From Flavobacterium sp. ASV13 (GTDB lineage: Bacteria > Bacteroidota > Bacteroidia > Flavobacteriales > Flavobacteriaceae), in contig NZ_JQJY01000001.1 of NCBI RefSeq assembly GCF_000745775.1, forward strand, positions 372,001-436,000: 64,000 nucleotides of DNA. Reading direction: 5' to 3'. Position 1 is the first letter of the stretch; every line of letters begins with the position of its first letter. The translations under genes were made by a program, and so were the position numbers. The notes below the pieces were generated by a model, which saw only the letters and a program-made list of their open reading frames with translations, was not told the origin of the DNA and made no database searches. Shown here piece after piece: positions 1 to 9,500 of the stretch.

Positions 1-2
1 AG

Positions 3-560
3 CGGTTTGTAAATCCAGTTAAGTTAACTCTACAGTATACAAACCATCTTTAAAACTTTGTAAACATTGATATTATAAAAAATCATTACCTTAATCTTAA
101 CATTAATTTAAGTTTATGGAAATTGAAGAAGAAAAATATAGAGGAAAAATTACAGCTAATAAAGCTCAAAAAATGCTTAGCGATGAAGGAAAGAATGTTA
201 CTCTGGAAGAAGCAGAAGAGATTTTAGAATTTCTACAAAAAATCACATATGTTCAAGTAAGAAAATTTCTAAACGAAAAAGATGAAGATACGTAATCCCA
301 AAATTAGACTTAATTTTTTTTTTGCTATAAAAAGCTAACGAAAGATACGATATAAACAGAGTACTAATTTGAATTGGGTGCAGAATCGGTGCATTTAGTT
401 CAAAACACTGAATAAAAGCAATTTTAATCATTAATAAAAAAGATTCTATATACCTTCGTTCTAATTCACTACGTTCTTGCTTTACATACTCAAATATTAC
501 AAATTAAAAAATAGCCAATTCGACCAAACGTTAATTTCACTCCCAGAAATTAACTTTTAA
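3..560. repeat. Long direct repeat, left copy
   Basis: This stretch recurs at about 17078-17640 in the same orientation. The first 290 bases are nearly identical (a handful of substitutions) and include a 59-codon gene; the remainder is similar but with small insertions and deletions. It begins with an inverted repeat (GGTTTGTA near position 4, TACAAACC near 37) around a second palindrome, AGTTAAGTTAACT. The copy may extend left of the window. The two copies bracket the whole toxin island, so homologous recombination between them could delete or move it (inference). Confidence 0.85.
116..295 (+). CDS. Small acidic helical protein, repeat copy 1
   Basis: A 59-codon open frame with ATG start and TAA stop. 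The product is very rich in Glu and Lys and looks all-helical, with a segment NVTLEEAEEILEFLQKI followed by a short linker and VRKFLNEKDED. Small proteins of this shape occur near integrases and other mobile genes in Bacteroidota, but I do not recognise a named family. The same gene is repeated at 17191-17370 with one clear amino-acid change (Thr to Ala near residue 45). Upstream lies an inverted repeat that could be an operator. Near-perfect conservation of the frame between copies supports real coding. Function unknown. Confidence 0.6.
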   Translation: MEIEEEKYRGKITANKAQKMLSDEGKNVTLEEAEEILEFLQKITYVQVRKFLNEKDEDT

Positions 561-987
561 ACCACTTGTAGAAAAATATGAATTTAAAATAGAAATAAAA
601 TTCCATTTTAATAAGTAGATCTAAAATCTAATTTCGGCTAGATTTGCTTTAAAATTAATCCTTCAAGCTTATAGGAAAATCACAATCATTAATTACGGTT
701 CGAGTCCTATTCCTTCTACTACAAATAATTAGAGACCTGAGAAACATAGATAACTCAGGCTTTTTTTATTTTTCGAGAGTTTCTCCTTCACTTTCTTAAA
801 ATTTAGACATTTGTCTTAGCATAGAAAAATGGTTCGAGTCCCGTTATATTTTTACTTTAAATTAAAAAGTCTGCAAAGCATTAAACATTATAAGTTTTTT
901 TCCAGATTCAATCATAGAGTCACTTTAACCAATCACTTAAAATATCGAGAAGACTTCAAGTTAGTATAAACTGAGTAGTAATTAATT
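296..987. other. Gene-poor stretch with tRNA-like 3' fragments
   Basis: No convincing gene. It contains the less conserved second half of the direct repeat and two short fragments that resemble tRNA T-loops: GGTTCGAGTCC at about 697-707 followed by TTCCTTCTACTA, and GGTTCGAGTCCCG at about 831-843. Neither can be folded into a whole tRNA because matching 5' acceptor bases are missing. They look like relics of integration next to tRNA 3' ends (inference). Confidence 0.45.
735..768 (+). terminator. Intrinsic terminator
   Basis: A stem CCTGAG/CTCAGG with a loop of about 13 bases is followed by seven T. It lies just after the first tRNA-like fragment, the same order (end fragment, then hairpin plus T tract) seen in the intergenic elements elsewhere in this window. 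Confidence 0.6.
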
Positions 988-3900
988 TTATCTCTTCAAA
1001 GCAAAATGTCCTTTAAAAATTCGATTATCTTCCAATTTTATAACATACCAGTAATCAGCTGCCGGCATGTTTGTTCCTAAATAGGTGCCATCCCAACCTT
1101 GACTCATCGGACTTATTTGCTTAATTAATTTTCCATATCGATCAAAAATTTGAATGATAGTTTTCGAATCCGAAACTTCCTGTATACCTTCTACATTCCA
1201 GTAATCGTTATGAGAATCTTGATTTGGGGTGAAAAATTTAGGAATTCCAAATACAGCAACTTCTTTAGAAACAGTTCCACATCCGTTTTGATCTTTGATA
1301 TAAACAGTGTGGATACCTGCCCGAACATTTAAAAAAGCTTTTTCATTTTGATAGTAACCATTTTGATCATCTAATGCATAAACGTAATCACCATTTCCTG
1401 TAACTGAAATGGAAATAGTGTTAGATTCATCAACAACTGCAATAATATTTGATGCAATATCAGAGGCAGATACTTTTATTGTTCTTATTCTTGCACATTG
1501 TGTTTGTTTATCACGTACTTCAACAGTAAAAATCCCTTCCTGGTTTACTGTTAGATTATAATTAGTTTCAGCAGTAATTAAATTTCCATTAAAAGACCAT
1601 TGATAATTGTAATCATTCATTGTTTTCAAATCTAAAAGCCCGGCATCAATCTGCTTGGTAAAAGTAGGTAAATTACTGCACACTAATTCTTCTCCGTTTA
1701 GATTGATTTTCGGAACAGGATTTACTACAAATGCAATTACGGCACTCGCAGTACAGTTTGTATTATTTGGATTTACAACTTCTACTTTCACATTTTGAGA
1801 ACCGGTTACAAAAGGATTTGGAAGCGGGCTTGGCAATGGATTATTATTATTGTCATAATAATTAACTATCATTCCGGTTTGAGTTCCTAGTAAAGCAGTT
1901 TCAAAAGTTGAAGTATCAAAAGCATATTTTCCATCTTGCAGCAAGGGATCATCCTCATCATCACAGACTGTGAAGAGTCTCGGATCAATTGGAAATGCTT
2001 CTGGCAAATCACTTACGATAAAAGAAATCGTTGAATCGAACGAACACAATGATGGTGTATTATTTGTAACAACAACTTTTATAATCTGAGAATACGTAAT
2101 GAAAGGATTTGGCAGCGGACTTGGCAATGGGCTATTATTCTGATCTATGTATGCAACGCTAACATTAGTTAATCCATGCAATAAATCTTGTTCCAGATTT
2201 GTAGTATCAAATGCATAAAGGCCATCTTGATTGTCGTCACAATGAATTCTTTGAATTGCTTTTATAAATGGGATAGGTTCTACTTTTAAGGTAATGTAGC
2301 CACCTAATCCCAAACAGTCATTATTGAGCCTGCTATCGACACGAATGAATATTTTTTGGGTATATGGAGAAGCTGTATTTCTATAATTTGAAATGTCTGC
2401 TATAGCATTTTTCTCTGACAAAGCATCTTCAATATTTTGGTAATATGTAATATCTAAAAGCTGACCGACTGGAAAGATCTTGACAACATCATTTGTCACA
2501 CTGTTCAAATCAAATAAAGCAATACCATCTTTATTTGTTCCTAAAACTTCATCATCACACTGTATAAGGGTTTTTGAATAGGTAACTGGAATTTGAGTCG
2601 TTGAGACAATTAAATTGATCTGAGCAGTTCTGTAGCAATTGTTATTATTGACTATTCGGACATATACTTTATCCGTACTGACGGTTTGATTACGATAGGC
2701 TGTCTGGTTTAAAATTGCATTATTGTTGTTTTGAGCATCAGCTAAGCTTTTATGAAAAGTAATCGTTTCAACTGCCGAATTAGCTGTTATTTTGGTAATA
2801 GCTTCTTCCAAATTAAAAGAACTGAAACCATCAATGTCATCGTCGCACTGTTTTAGGCTTACTACATTTGAAATCACAGGCAAAGGAAAAACTTCCAGTT
2901 TGAAGGATGTAGAAGCGGTGCACTTTGCATTGTCTTTGTTTGCCACTTTTACAAAAATAGTTTCTGTCGCATTTGTATTTTGATAAGCCTTTGGCAAAGC
3001 GATCAACTGTGTAAAGTTGGCATCTGTATAGTACGACAAAAGAAATTGGGATGGTAATTGCCCATTTAAAATAGATGTTTCTCTCAACGTTAAATCGAAA
3101 AGTATTTTTCCATCCCTATCACTTCCGACAGTTATATTATCGCAACTGGTAAGATCTAATATATTTATAGACAAATTAGGTGTAGGAGTATCAAAAACAT
3201 CTATACTAAAACTCGTAGTGCTTTTGCATTCTCCATTTGCTTTGTTGTAAACTTCAGCTGTAATAATTTCTTCGCCATAAGGTGTTTTATTAACATACGA
3301 ATAAGGCAAAGCTATTGCTGTATTGTTTACGAAATAAGTGATACCATATAATTGAGGATCCTGCCCGTTTAAAATAGTTGCATCTTGGGTAGTCAGATCA
3401 AAAATATAAAAGCCATCATTATTGTCATCGCATACTAATATAGCTTGTGGTTTTGCTGCTGTCGGAACTTTGGAGATAACTATATCTTTTGACTTGACAT
3501 TTACTCCTTGAGAGCTTGTTGCGGTAACTTTTACAGTATATTTTCCAGGCATTGTATAATTATGGGTCGGACTTATTTGATTTGAACTTGTACCGTCTCC
3601 AAAATCCCAAAATAAAGCTGTGACATCCGGTCCTGGTCCAAGTGTGAATTTTGATTCTTCTCCCAGACATAAATTTTTCACATTAAAAGACGGATTAAAA
3701 AATGATTGGTTGAAAGCTGGTAAACCAAGCATAGATTTTTTCCCTGAAAGATTTACACCCGCTGCCTGTAAATCACATCCCAAACCTAAAATATTGGGGT
3801 CATTAATTACGCCCAGATTTGTACTATTATAATTTGCAATGTAAATTTTGTTATTTGGTCCCAATTGCAATGCTCCTAAAAAGCTCGGAGTTTTCGCAAT

Positions 3901-4785
3901 CAACTTTTCAGTCGATTTAATATCTGTTGCATTCAAATCATATTGAAAAATCTGACTTGCTATCTGCAATGAGATATAGAGGACCTCACTATTTGAAGAA
4001 AATTCTGTTCCATAGGGCTGATTACCATTATTTATAACTTTAGGATTACTTATTATCCCCGTCGAGTTATCAAAATCAAAAAGCTCAACGCTCGTTAAGA
4101 ATTGATGACATAACGATATCCTTTTTCCATTAGGCGATACTTTCATGTAACCGAATGTATTATCACGATTTTTGTCAACAATAATACCAGAGTTTGAAAG
4201 AATTGGAGTTGCACTTAAACCCGATGATGTAAACAAATGTGCATAAAATGTATTGCTTTCCCAACCATGTGTAATAATCCAGTAATCGACATTATTAGAA
4301 TGCTTTACAATTGTTAACTTTTCACAAGTAGGTGAGTAAACGGGAATATTTTTGAGCGTTGTTACTGCACCTAACCCCCCATCTAAGTTCAAATCAATTT
4401 CACTATACATTAAACCATTTGCTTTAGCAGCTGCATCGGTTGTGAAAACATAAAATAAATTTGAAGAACCCGGTTTTTGTACAATAGTAGCAGATTGTGT
4501 ACTCGATGCATGCCCTTTTAAACCAGTTCCGTTAAGCATCACCTGATGATTTTTATTGTAAATTGTAATTCCATCAGTATAAAACATCAGATCTCCATTA
4601 GTGTCTGATAATGTAGCACATCCTTCTAAAGTATTTAATTTCCCATCAACAAGAGCTGTGACAGATCCGTCAGGATGAAATTTGATCCCTGCATTTTCTC
4701 CAAAATACCAAACACTAGCTTCTGCTTGTGAAAAACAGAATGTTGAATTAATACAAAAAAAAAGTAAAAAAAATCTAAATTTCAT
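988..4785 (-). CDS. Large secreted protein with PKD domain and T9SS type B sorting domain
   Basis: A 1265-aa protein exported and anchored or released by the type IX secretion system. Residues 1-20 form a signal peptide ending near CFSQA. Residues of roughly 25-370 look like a beta-propeller or similar repeat region. A PKD domain follows (FWDFGDGTSSNQISPTHNY). Then come at least six modules of about 90-100 residues, each opening with a C-D-D-x(4,5)-DG-x-x-x-FD signature. An Ig-like part follows, and the last ~80 residues are a CHU_C/type B sorting domain (FFTPNQDSHNDYW ... FDRYGK ... GWDGTY ... ADYWYV). The family includes adhesins and gliding-associated proteins. The gene is monocistronic on the minus strand, downstream of the Rhs island. 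Ligand unknown. Confidence 0.9.
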   Translation of the reverse strand: MKFRFFLLFFCINSTFCFSQAEASVWYFGENAGIKFHPDGSVTALVDGKLNTLEGCATLSDTNGDLMFYTDGITIYNKNHQVMLNGTGLKGHASSTQSATIVQKPGSSNLFYVFTTDAAAKANGLMYSEIDLNLDGGLGAVTTLKNIPVYSPTCEKLTIVKHSNNVDYWIITHGWESNTFYAHLFTSSGLSATPILSNSGIIVDKNRDNTFGYMKVSPNGKRISLCHQFLTSVELFDFDNSTGIISNPKVINNGNQPYGTEFSSNSEVLYISLQIASQIFQYDLNATDIKSTEKLIAKTPSFLGALQLGPNNKIYIANYNSTNLGVINDPNILGLGCDLQAAGVNLSGKKSMLGLPAFNQSFFNPSFNVKNLCLGEESKFTLGPGPDVTALFWDFGDGTSSNQISPTHNYTMPGKYTVKVTATSSQGVNVKSKDIVISKVPTAAKPQAILVCDDNNDGFYIFDLTTQDATILNGQDPQLYGITYFVNNTAIALPYSYVNKTPYGEEIITAEVYNKANGECKSTTSFSIDVFDTPTPNLSINILDLTSCDNITVGSDRDGKILFDLTLRETSILNGQLPSQFLLSYYTDANFTQLIALPKAYQNTNATETIFVKVANKDNAKCTASTSFKLEVFPLPVISNVVSLKQCDDDIDGFSSFNLEEAITKITANSAVETITFHKSLADAQNNNNAILNQTAYRNQTVSTDKVYVRIVNNNNCYRTAQINLIVSTTQIPVTYSKTLIQCDDEVLGTNKDGIALFDLNSVTNDVVKIFPVGQLLDITYYQNIEDALSEKNAIADISNYRNTASPYTQKIFIRVDSRLNNDCLGLGGYITLKVEPIPFIKAIQRIHCDDNQDGLYAFDTTNLEQDLLHGLTNVSVAYIDQNNSPLPSPLPNPFITYSQIIKVVVTNNTPSLCSFDSTISFIVSDLPEAFPIDPRLFTVCDDEDDPLLQDGKYAFDTSTFETALLGTQTGMIVNYYDNNNNPLPSPLPNPFVTGSQNVKVEVVNPNNTNCTASAVIAFVVNPVPKINLNGEELVCSNLPTFTKQIDAGLLDLKTMNDYNYQWSFNGNLITAETNYNLTVNQEGIFTVEVRDKQTQCARIRTIKVSASDIASNIIAVVDESNTISISVTGNGDYVYALDDQNGYYQNEKAFLNVRAGIHTVYIKDQNGCGTVSKEVAVFGIPKFFTPNQDSHNDYWNVEGIQEVSDSKTIIQIFDRYGKLIKQISPMSQGWDGTYLGTNMPAADYWYVIKLEDNRIFKGHFALKR

Positions 4786-5170
4786 AAAAAAAAATAAAAT
4801 ACTAATATTAAATAAATTGCAAATTAATAAAGATAGGCCAGACTATATTTAATTGACATCCGATATATTAATTTTAACCAAATCTCTTAAAACTAACTCT
4901 GATAAAATAAGCGTAGAATAAATTTAAATTTTTGCGTGAAAAAAAATATTAAAAATAAAACTCGAAAATAATAAATCTCATCATTAGCTTATAGTCTATT
5001 TAGAGCTTTTTGCAACCCTGATAAATTTAGCTGATATCATGAAAAAACAAATCTATCTATCATACTTTTCTTCATTACCCCAACTCACTCAAGTATTCTT
5101 GTCTTCGCCAGATTCTATGATAATTAATCCAAATAGCGGCCATAAGTGAGCAAAGGAAAAAATTTATTTT

Positions 5171-5204
5171 AAAAAAAGCAAAGCCATCCTTTAAAAGAAT
5201 GGCT
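5171..5204 (-). terminator. Intrinsic terminator, minus strand
   Basis: Stem AGCCAT/ATGGCT (5182-5187 with 5199-5204). On the minus strand it is followed within a few bases by seven T. Likely a back-up to the terminator at 5293. Confidence 0.5.
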
Positions 5205-5292
5205 ATAACTTTTATTGATTTCGATTGGGTTCACGAGCGAGACGCTCGCGCCAGCAGAGGGGGCTTTTGAGAAGATTATAATTTCTAAGAAA

Positions 5293-5330
5293 CAAAAAAA
5301 TGCGCAAAGTCAGAGACATTTGCGCAGCTT
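5293..5330 (-). terminator. Intrinsic terminator of the toxin-immunity operon
   Basis: Stem TGCGCAAA/TTTGCGCA with a loop of about ten bases, then a run of seven T on the minus strand. It lies 39 bases downstream of the Imm26-type stop codon and so probably ends the Rhs operon. Confidence 0.7.
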
Positions 5331-5368
5331 TTCAATAGAACTCTATGGGGAGCGTACTTAACAATAAT

Positions 5369-5875
5369 TTATTCGTAATCTGGATAAGACCCATCATATT
5401 CGCCTGTTTTTATTCTATGTACAATACTTTCAGGGTCCATAACAATGCCAATTTCAGCATTTCTATTATCTCCTTCAAGCTTGCCAATAAATGTTGATTT
5501 CAGGTCCCCAATCCTCCATACAAACCAACTATTTGAAACTTTTATAGGTTCTTGCCCTCTTATAGTACCATAATCATTTGTATCTCTAAATAAAATATGT
5601 TCAAATGTCCCTACATCAGTTATATTCCCTGATTTTTCCCAATATCCTAATTTGACACCCCATTTTGTTACACAGTGTGCATAAAAAAAAATTTCGTCTT
5701 TTATTATTTCATCTAAATTTGGCTTTTCTTCTAAAGAGTATGTTTTTTTAAAGCATCTTATTACATCACTATTAAGTTGTTTTAAATCATTTGTTATGTA
5801 TTGGAAATAGCGCTTGCTATTTTCATTTATTTTAACAAAAAAAACATCTCCTTTTTTTATCATTACTCGTTTCAT
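5369..5875 (-). CDS. Imm26-type immunity protein
   Basis: A 168-aa cytoplasmic protein without signal peptide. It begins MKRVMIKKGDVFFVKINE, the opening beta-strands typical of immunity protein 26, and carries a conserved-looking middle (FYAHCVTKWGVKLGYWEKSG) and an acidic tail (GEYDGSYPDYE). Imm26 proteins neutralise the toxin tips of Rhs and other polymorphic toxins. Here the gene starts three bases after the stop of a displaced toxin tip (5879-6087), which points to that orphan tip as its partner, rather than the TNT domain upstream. The start at 5875 is preferred for its closeness to that tip; an alternative Met lies five residues in. Family call moderate, context strong. Confidence 0.65.
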   Translation of the reverse strand: MKRVMIKKGDVFFVKINENSKRYFQYITNDLKQLNSDVIRCFKKTYSLEEKPNLDEIIKDEIFFYAHCVTKWGVKLGYWEKSGNITDVGTFEHILFRDTNDYGTIRGQEPIKVSNSWFVWRIGDLKSTFIGKLEGDNRNAEIGIVMDPESIVHRIKTGEYDGSYPDYE

Positions 5876-5878
5876 TTC

Positions 5879-6087
5879 TTAAGGTTTTATTCCGTATTGA
5901 GGCCAATATTTTGGTGCAATCGAATTTCTTATGTTTAATAAATTACTTTTTCCTGCTTGATTTATCAGTGATTGCTCTAATATTTTGGCATTAATTCTAC
6001 TTAAATTTTCCATCCCATCAATTACTCTATATTGCAATAGCCCTTTACCTGTAAAGGAGAGAATAAATATGGCTAAATAATACTATA
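5879..6087 (-). pseudogene. Displaced Rhs toxin tip (orphan fragment)
   Basis: The minus strand is open for about 65 codons ending in TAA three bases before the Imm26-type gene. It reads LQYRVIDGMENLSRINAK, then a segment with QSLINQAGKSNLL, and ends IAPKYWPQYGIKP. There is no good start codon and no Rhs core. This is what a polymorphic-toxin C-terminal tip looks like after a new tip-immunity cassette has been inserted in front of it. I recognise the general style of such tips (the IN-AGKSNLLN...IAPKYW pattern) but cannot name the nuclease family. It may serve as a recombination reserve for tip swapping. Confidence 0.6.
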
Positions 6088-6504
6088 TTTTCGCTTTAAA
6101 TCATCAATTTTATAGAAATCACAACCAACTATAAAAATTCGAGTTAGTTTATTTCTTCCAAATGATGGCACTTCATCACTCCAAAACTCTACATTCCTAT
6201 TATTAAGATCTATAACTAAGTTTTTGATTAAAAGCAAATCATCCGAATAAATTAAAAAATGGCTTTTCGCAAATTTATCATTAATAATTTGATCAAAAGC
6301 AAATTTTGCTGCCTCACTTTCAGTTTGAAAATATTTTAAAACATCCCTATTTCCTTTTTCAATATAGTACCATGCAAATAATTCCCCCCATTTTTCAATT
6401 CCAAAACCATCATGAGTTGGTGAAATTCCTATTCCATACAAAGTCATGTTAAAGCAATGGTCCAACATAAATTTCTTAAGTTCATCTAAGCTTTCAATTT
6501 TCAT
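6073..6504 (-). CDS. Probable immunity protein for the TNT toxin
   Basis: A 143-aa protein without signal peptide, starting 13 bases after the Rhs-TNT stop codon. The middle reads GFGIEKWGELFAWYYIEKGNRD followed by YFQTESEAAKFAFDQI. This fold pattern (a short sheet with a YYIEKGN-like strand, then an acidic E-S-E-A-A helix) resembles small proteins seen beside TNT-domain toxins in other bacteria. The immediate 3' position after the toxin tip is the standard place for the cognate immunity gene. I cannot name the family with certainty, so the call rests mostly on position, size and this resemblance. Confidence 0.6.
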   Translation of the reverse strand: MKIESLDELKKFMLDHCFNMTLYGIGISPTHDGFGIEKWGELFAWYYIEKGNRDVLKYFQTESEAAKFAFDQIINDKFAKSHFLIYSDDLLLIKNLVIDLNNRNVEFWSDEVPSFGRNKLTRIFIVGCDFYKIDDLKRKYSII

Positions 6505-6517
6505 CTACAAAAAACAT

Positions 6518-9500
6518 TTAATTTGTTAATTTTAAAATATATCCAAATTCTTGTAAATATTTAGCATTAGTAGGTGCTAAATATTGTGTTCCTGTCCCTA
6601 CTTGATAAAACGCTGGAGCAACAACTGAACTTTCAACGGGAAATGGTTTTAACACTTCAAAGACATTATAATTCCCTGTATTACCTGGAGGTAGAGCCCT
6701 AAATTGCATAGGTGTCCCCTCTGGAGAAAAAAAGCTACCATAGTCACTACCAAATCTGTCAATTCTAAGACCTTTTTCTAAAATTATTACTTCGGTGGTA
6801 CCTTGCATGGCACCATTGTTTTGTGGATGATAATTAGCGATTTTATTAAATTCAGGTCTATTTGACAAATCAACATATCCCTTATTAACATCAATATTAC
6901 TTGATACATTATTTTGAGAAGTTGGTGATGTTGCAGTTTCAGTAGTACTTGAAATTTTATAATCACCGGTTTTTATATCATTACTACCCTCTACTTTTGC
7001 TAGACCAGCTGGCTGTATTGTAATTGGTGGCACGGCTACTTTAGGAGTAGTTCCTAACCAAAATGTCTTTCCATTTAATAACGCAACACTTCCATTTATC
7101 AAACCTCCAGTCACTGCCGCAAAAACTATCCCTTTTATCATGTCTTTTCCAGACATTAAAGGATCTCCAAAAAAGGCATTATTTCCTAAACTTAATATTT
7201 GGGATGAATATATTGCACCAACACCTCCGCTAAACGCTCCGGCGGCAAAACCGCCCGCACCAGCACTTGCACCTCCTGCCAAACCAAACGCCGCTCCTCC
7301 AGTTGCTGCTCCAACAGCACCAGCGACTGCCCCTACTCCAAAGGCTTTCAGCCCTTCCATATCCAATCTAAAGCCATGAACCCCCCAATTGATCACTCCG
7401 CCTATGACTGCACCTATTACAATGTGAATCCATTCACCACTTGCATCTGTATATCTAAGCGGATTGTTCCAACAATACCCATAACGATTATAATTCTGGG
7501 TATTAAAAGGATCCTGTACAAAATTATCAGGCTGAAGAAAACGGTGCAATTTCGGGTCGTACAAACGACCGTTCATATGTACAATCCCAACGCTTTGCAA
7601 ATGTTCATGACCAGTGTAACCGCGATCCAGAATTGTTAATCCTGAAAGTGTATTTCCAGCACCATCTTGTACTTTTAATATATCGCCCCAAGCATCAAAA
7701 AGTCGCTTCTCAACAACTGCCCCTGTTTGATTGACAATAGCCGTGATAGTTCCTTGATAATCTCGCAACAAATATAAATAATTTTGTGACGTGACGTTAT
7801 CTTTAAAGACTAATGGGGCGCTGTAGCCATCACCTCCAATATAGAACAGAAATTCAACTGCTCCTGAGTTGTTTTGTTTTACTTCTATTGTTCCATCTGC
7901 GGCGTAATATTTTTTGAACTGTCTCTGCAATTTATCATCCTGTAGTCCACCATAAAACATCGCACTACGGTTATTACTATCATTATAAGTAAAGCTAACC
8001 TTGTCAGCACCAACTTCTTCAATCTGCACAGGACTTTTGAAGGCATTATAAGTCACATTTAACGTTGGCTTTCCCGTATAGTAACTTAAGGCATTTGGTG
8101 TAACATCTATTGAAGTATTCTGATAAGGTTTGGTATTTGAATAATTATATACCCCAACATTATTTTGCGTAATTCTCCCCCTCTCATCGTAGGATTGCGT
8201 TTGCTGATTTCCAACCGAATTAGTATATTCTATCAGACGATCTAATGAATCATACTTAAAAGTCTCGCTTCTGTTGAACAAATTATTTGTACGGCTTGTC
8301 AAATTTCCTTTCTGAGCATCAAAAACAGTCCCTAGAGTTAAAACATTTGTTGTCGGAGTTGCAGCCAAATCATATTTAAATTCAGAGACATAATTATAAT
8401 TATCATATGAATTTGTAATTTTTATGGGACCATTTAAAGCTGTCAATATATTCCCTTTAGCATTCAAGGTATTAGTTTGCCATAAAACCGAACCTGTAAT
8501 ACCATCTAAAATCTGCCAATGTGAACCGTTATTGTAAGTATTGCTTATTTTTTTTGAGCTAGATTTCCCTGCAGCCTCTGCTGTTGAAGTCTCAGTGTAA
8601 ATTCTTCCAAATGCGTCATAAGTCAAATCTTTTGTAAATTTAGCATAAGGCGTTGTTTCGATTTTTTTATTGATTCTCTTAGAACTATCATAACCATAAT
8701 CTTCCGTTATAGTCGTTCCATTTAAAAAATCTTCAAATGTGGTACCTATCAATAATTTTGTATCTCCATCATAAACATATGTAGTTTTCGAATTATTAAC
8801 AGCACCACCAACTATAGTCTTTTCCTTTAACTTGCCAACTTCATCTAATAGATATGAGGTAGTTCCATTTGGAGTTGTTTCTTTTACAATTTCGCCGAAA
8901 TCATTATATTCATAACTGTATGTCCCTGCCGAAGAATCTACTAATTTAGTTTTTCTTCCCCAGCCATCTTGTGTTATTGTGGTCTTTACACCTCCAAAAT
9001 CAGATTCCCTTAATTTTCCGTTAGCAAAATATTTATAAGTAACCGTTCCTCCTGGAGTATCAGTCATAGAGGTGATATTCCCTATAGCATCCTTTATAAC
9101 AATTTTTCTTTTAGAGCCTTCCTTAATAGTTACAATTGTACTAGCAGGAGTGTATTCATTGTCAACAATTTTTCCGTTAAAAGAAATGCTTTTCGTTATT
9201 CTACCATATACATCATATTGAATTTCGTTAAATTGTGAAGTGCTACTTCCAAAATAGGGCTCGCTGATTTTATAATTTCTATCATATATATCATATAAAT
9301 AATCAACAGATGAGAAATTGCCCGCTACATCTTTAGTCTTTGTCTTGACTTTCCTTCCTAAATCATCAAAAGTCTCTTCAATGCTGCTGTTGTCATCACC
9401 ATTATTAGTTATTATGCTTTTTTCAGAGCTCCGCGTATAAACATAACTATTACTCTTTCCTAAATAATCGATCGTTTTAGTTTTTTTGAACCACTTGTCA

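Larger units (their letters stand above)
4786..5368. other. Intergenic region with terminators and a GC-rich hairpin
   Basis: AT-rich spacer between the type B protein and the toxin-immunity operon. It holds two minus-strand terminators and, near 5234-5250, a GC-rich palindrome (GAGCGAGACGCTCGCGCC) that stands out from the AT-rich surroundings. No gene seen. Confidence 0.5.

Noticed and set aside
640..725. Possible tRNA gene ending TTCCTTCTACTA
   Set aside because: The 5' acceptor strand, D-arm and a paired T-stem cannot be found; only a T-loop-like piece is present.
7140..7380. Pro/Ala-rich plus-strand frame opposite the Rhs gene
   Set aside because: It is the complement of the Gly/Ala-rich hydrophobic segment of the Rhs protein and follows its codon pattern.
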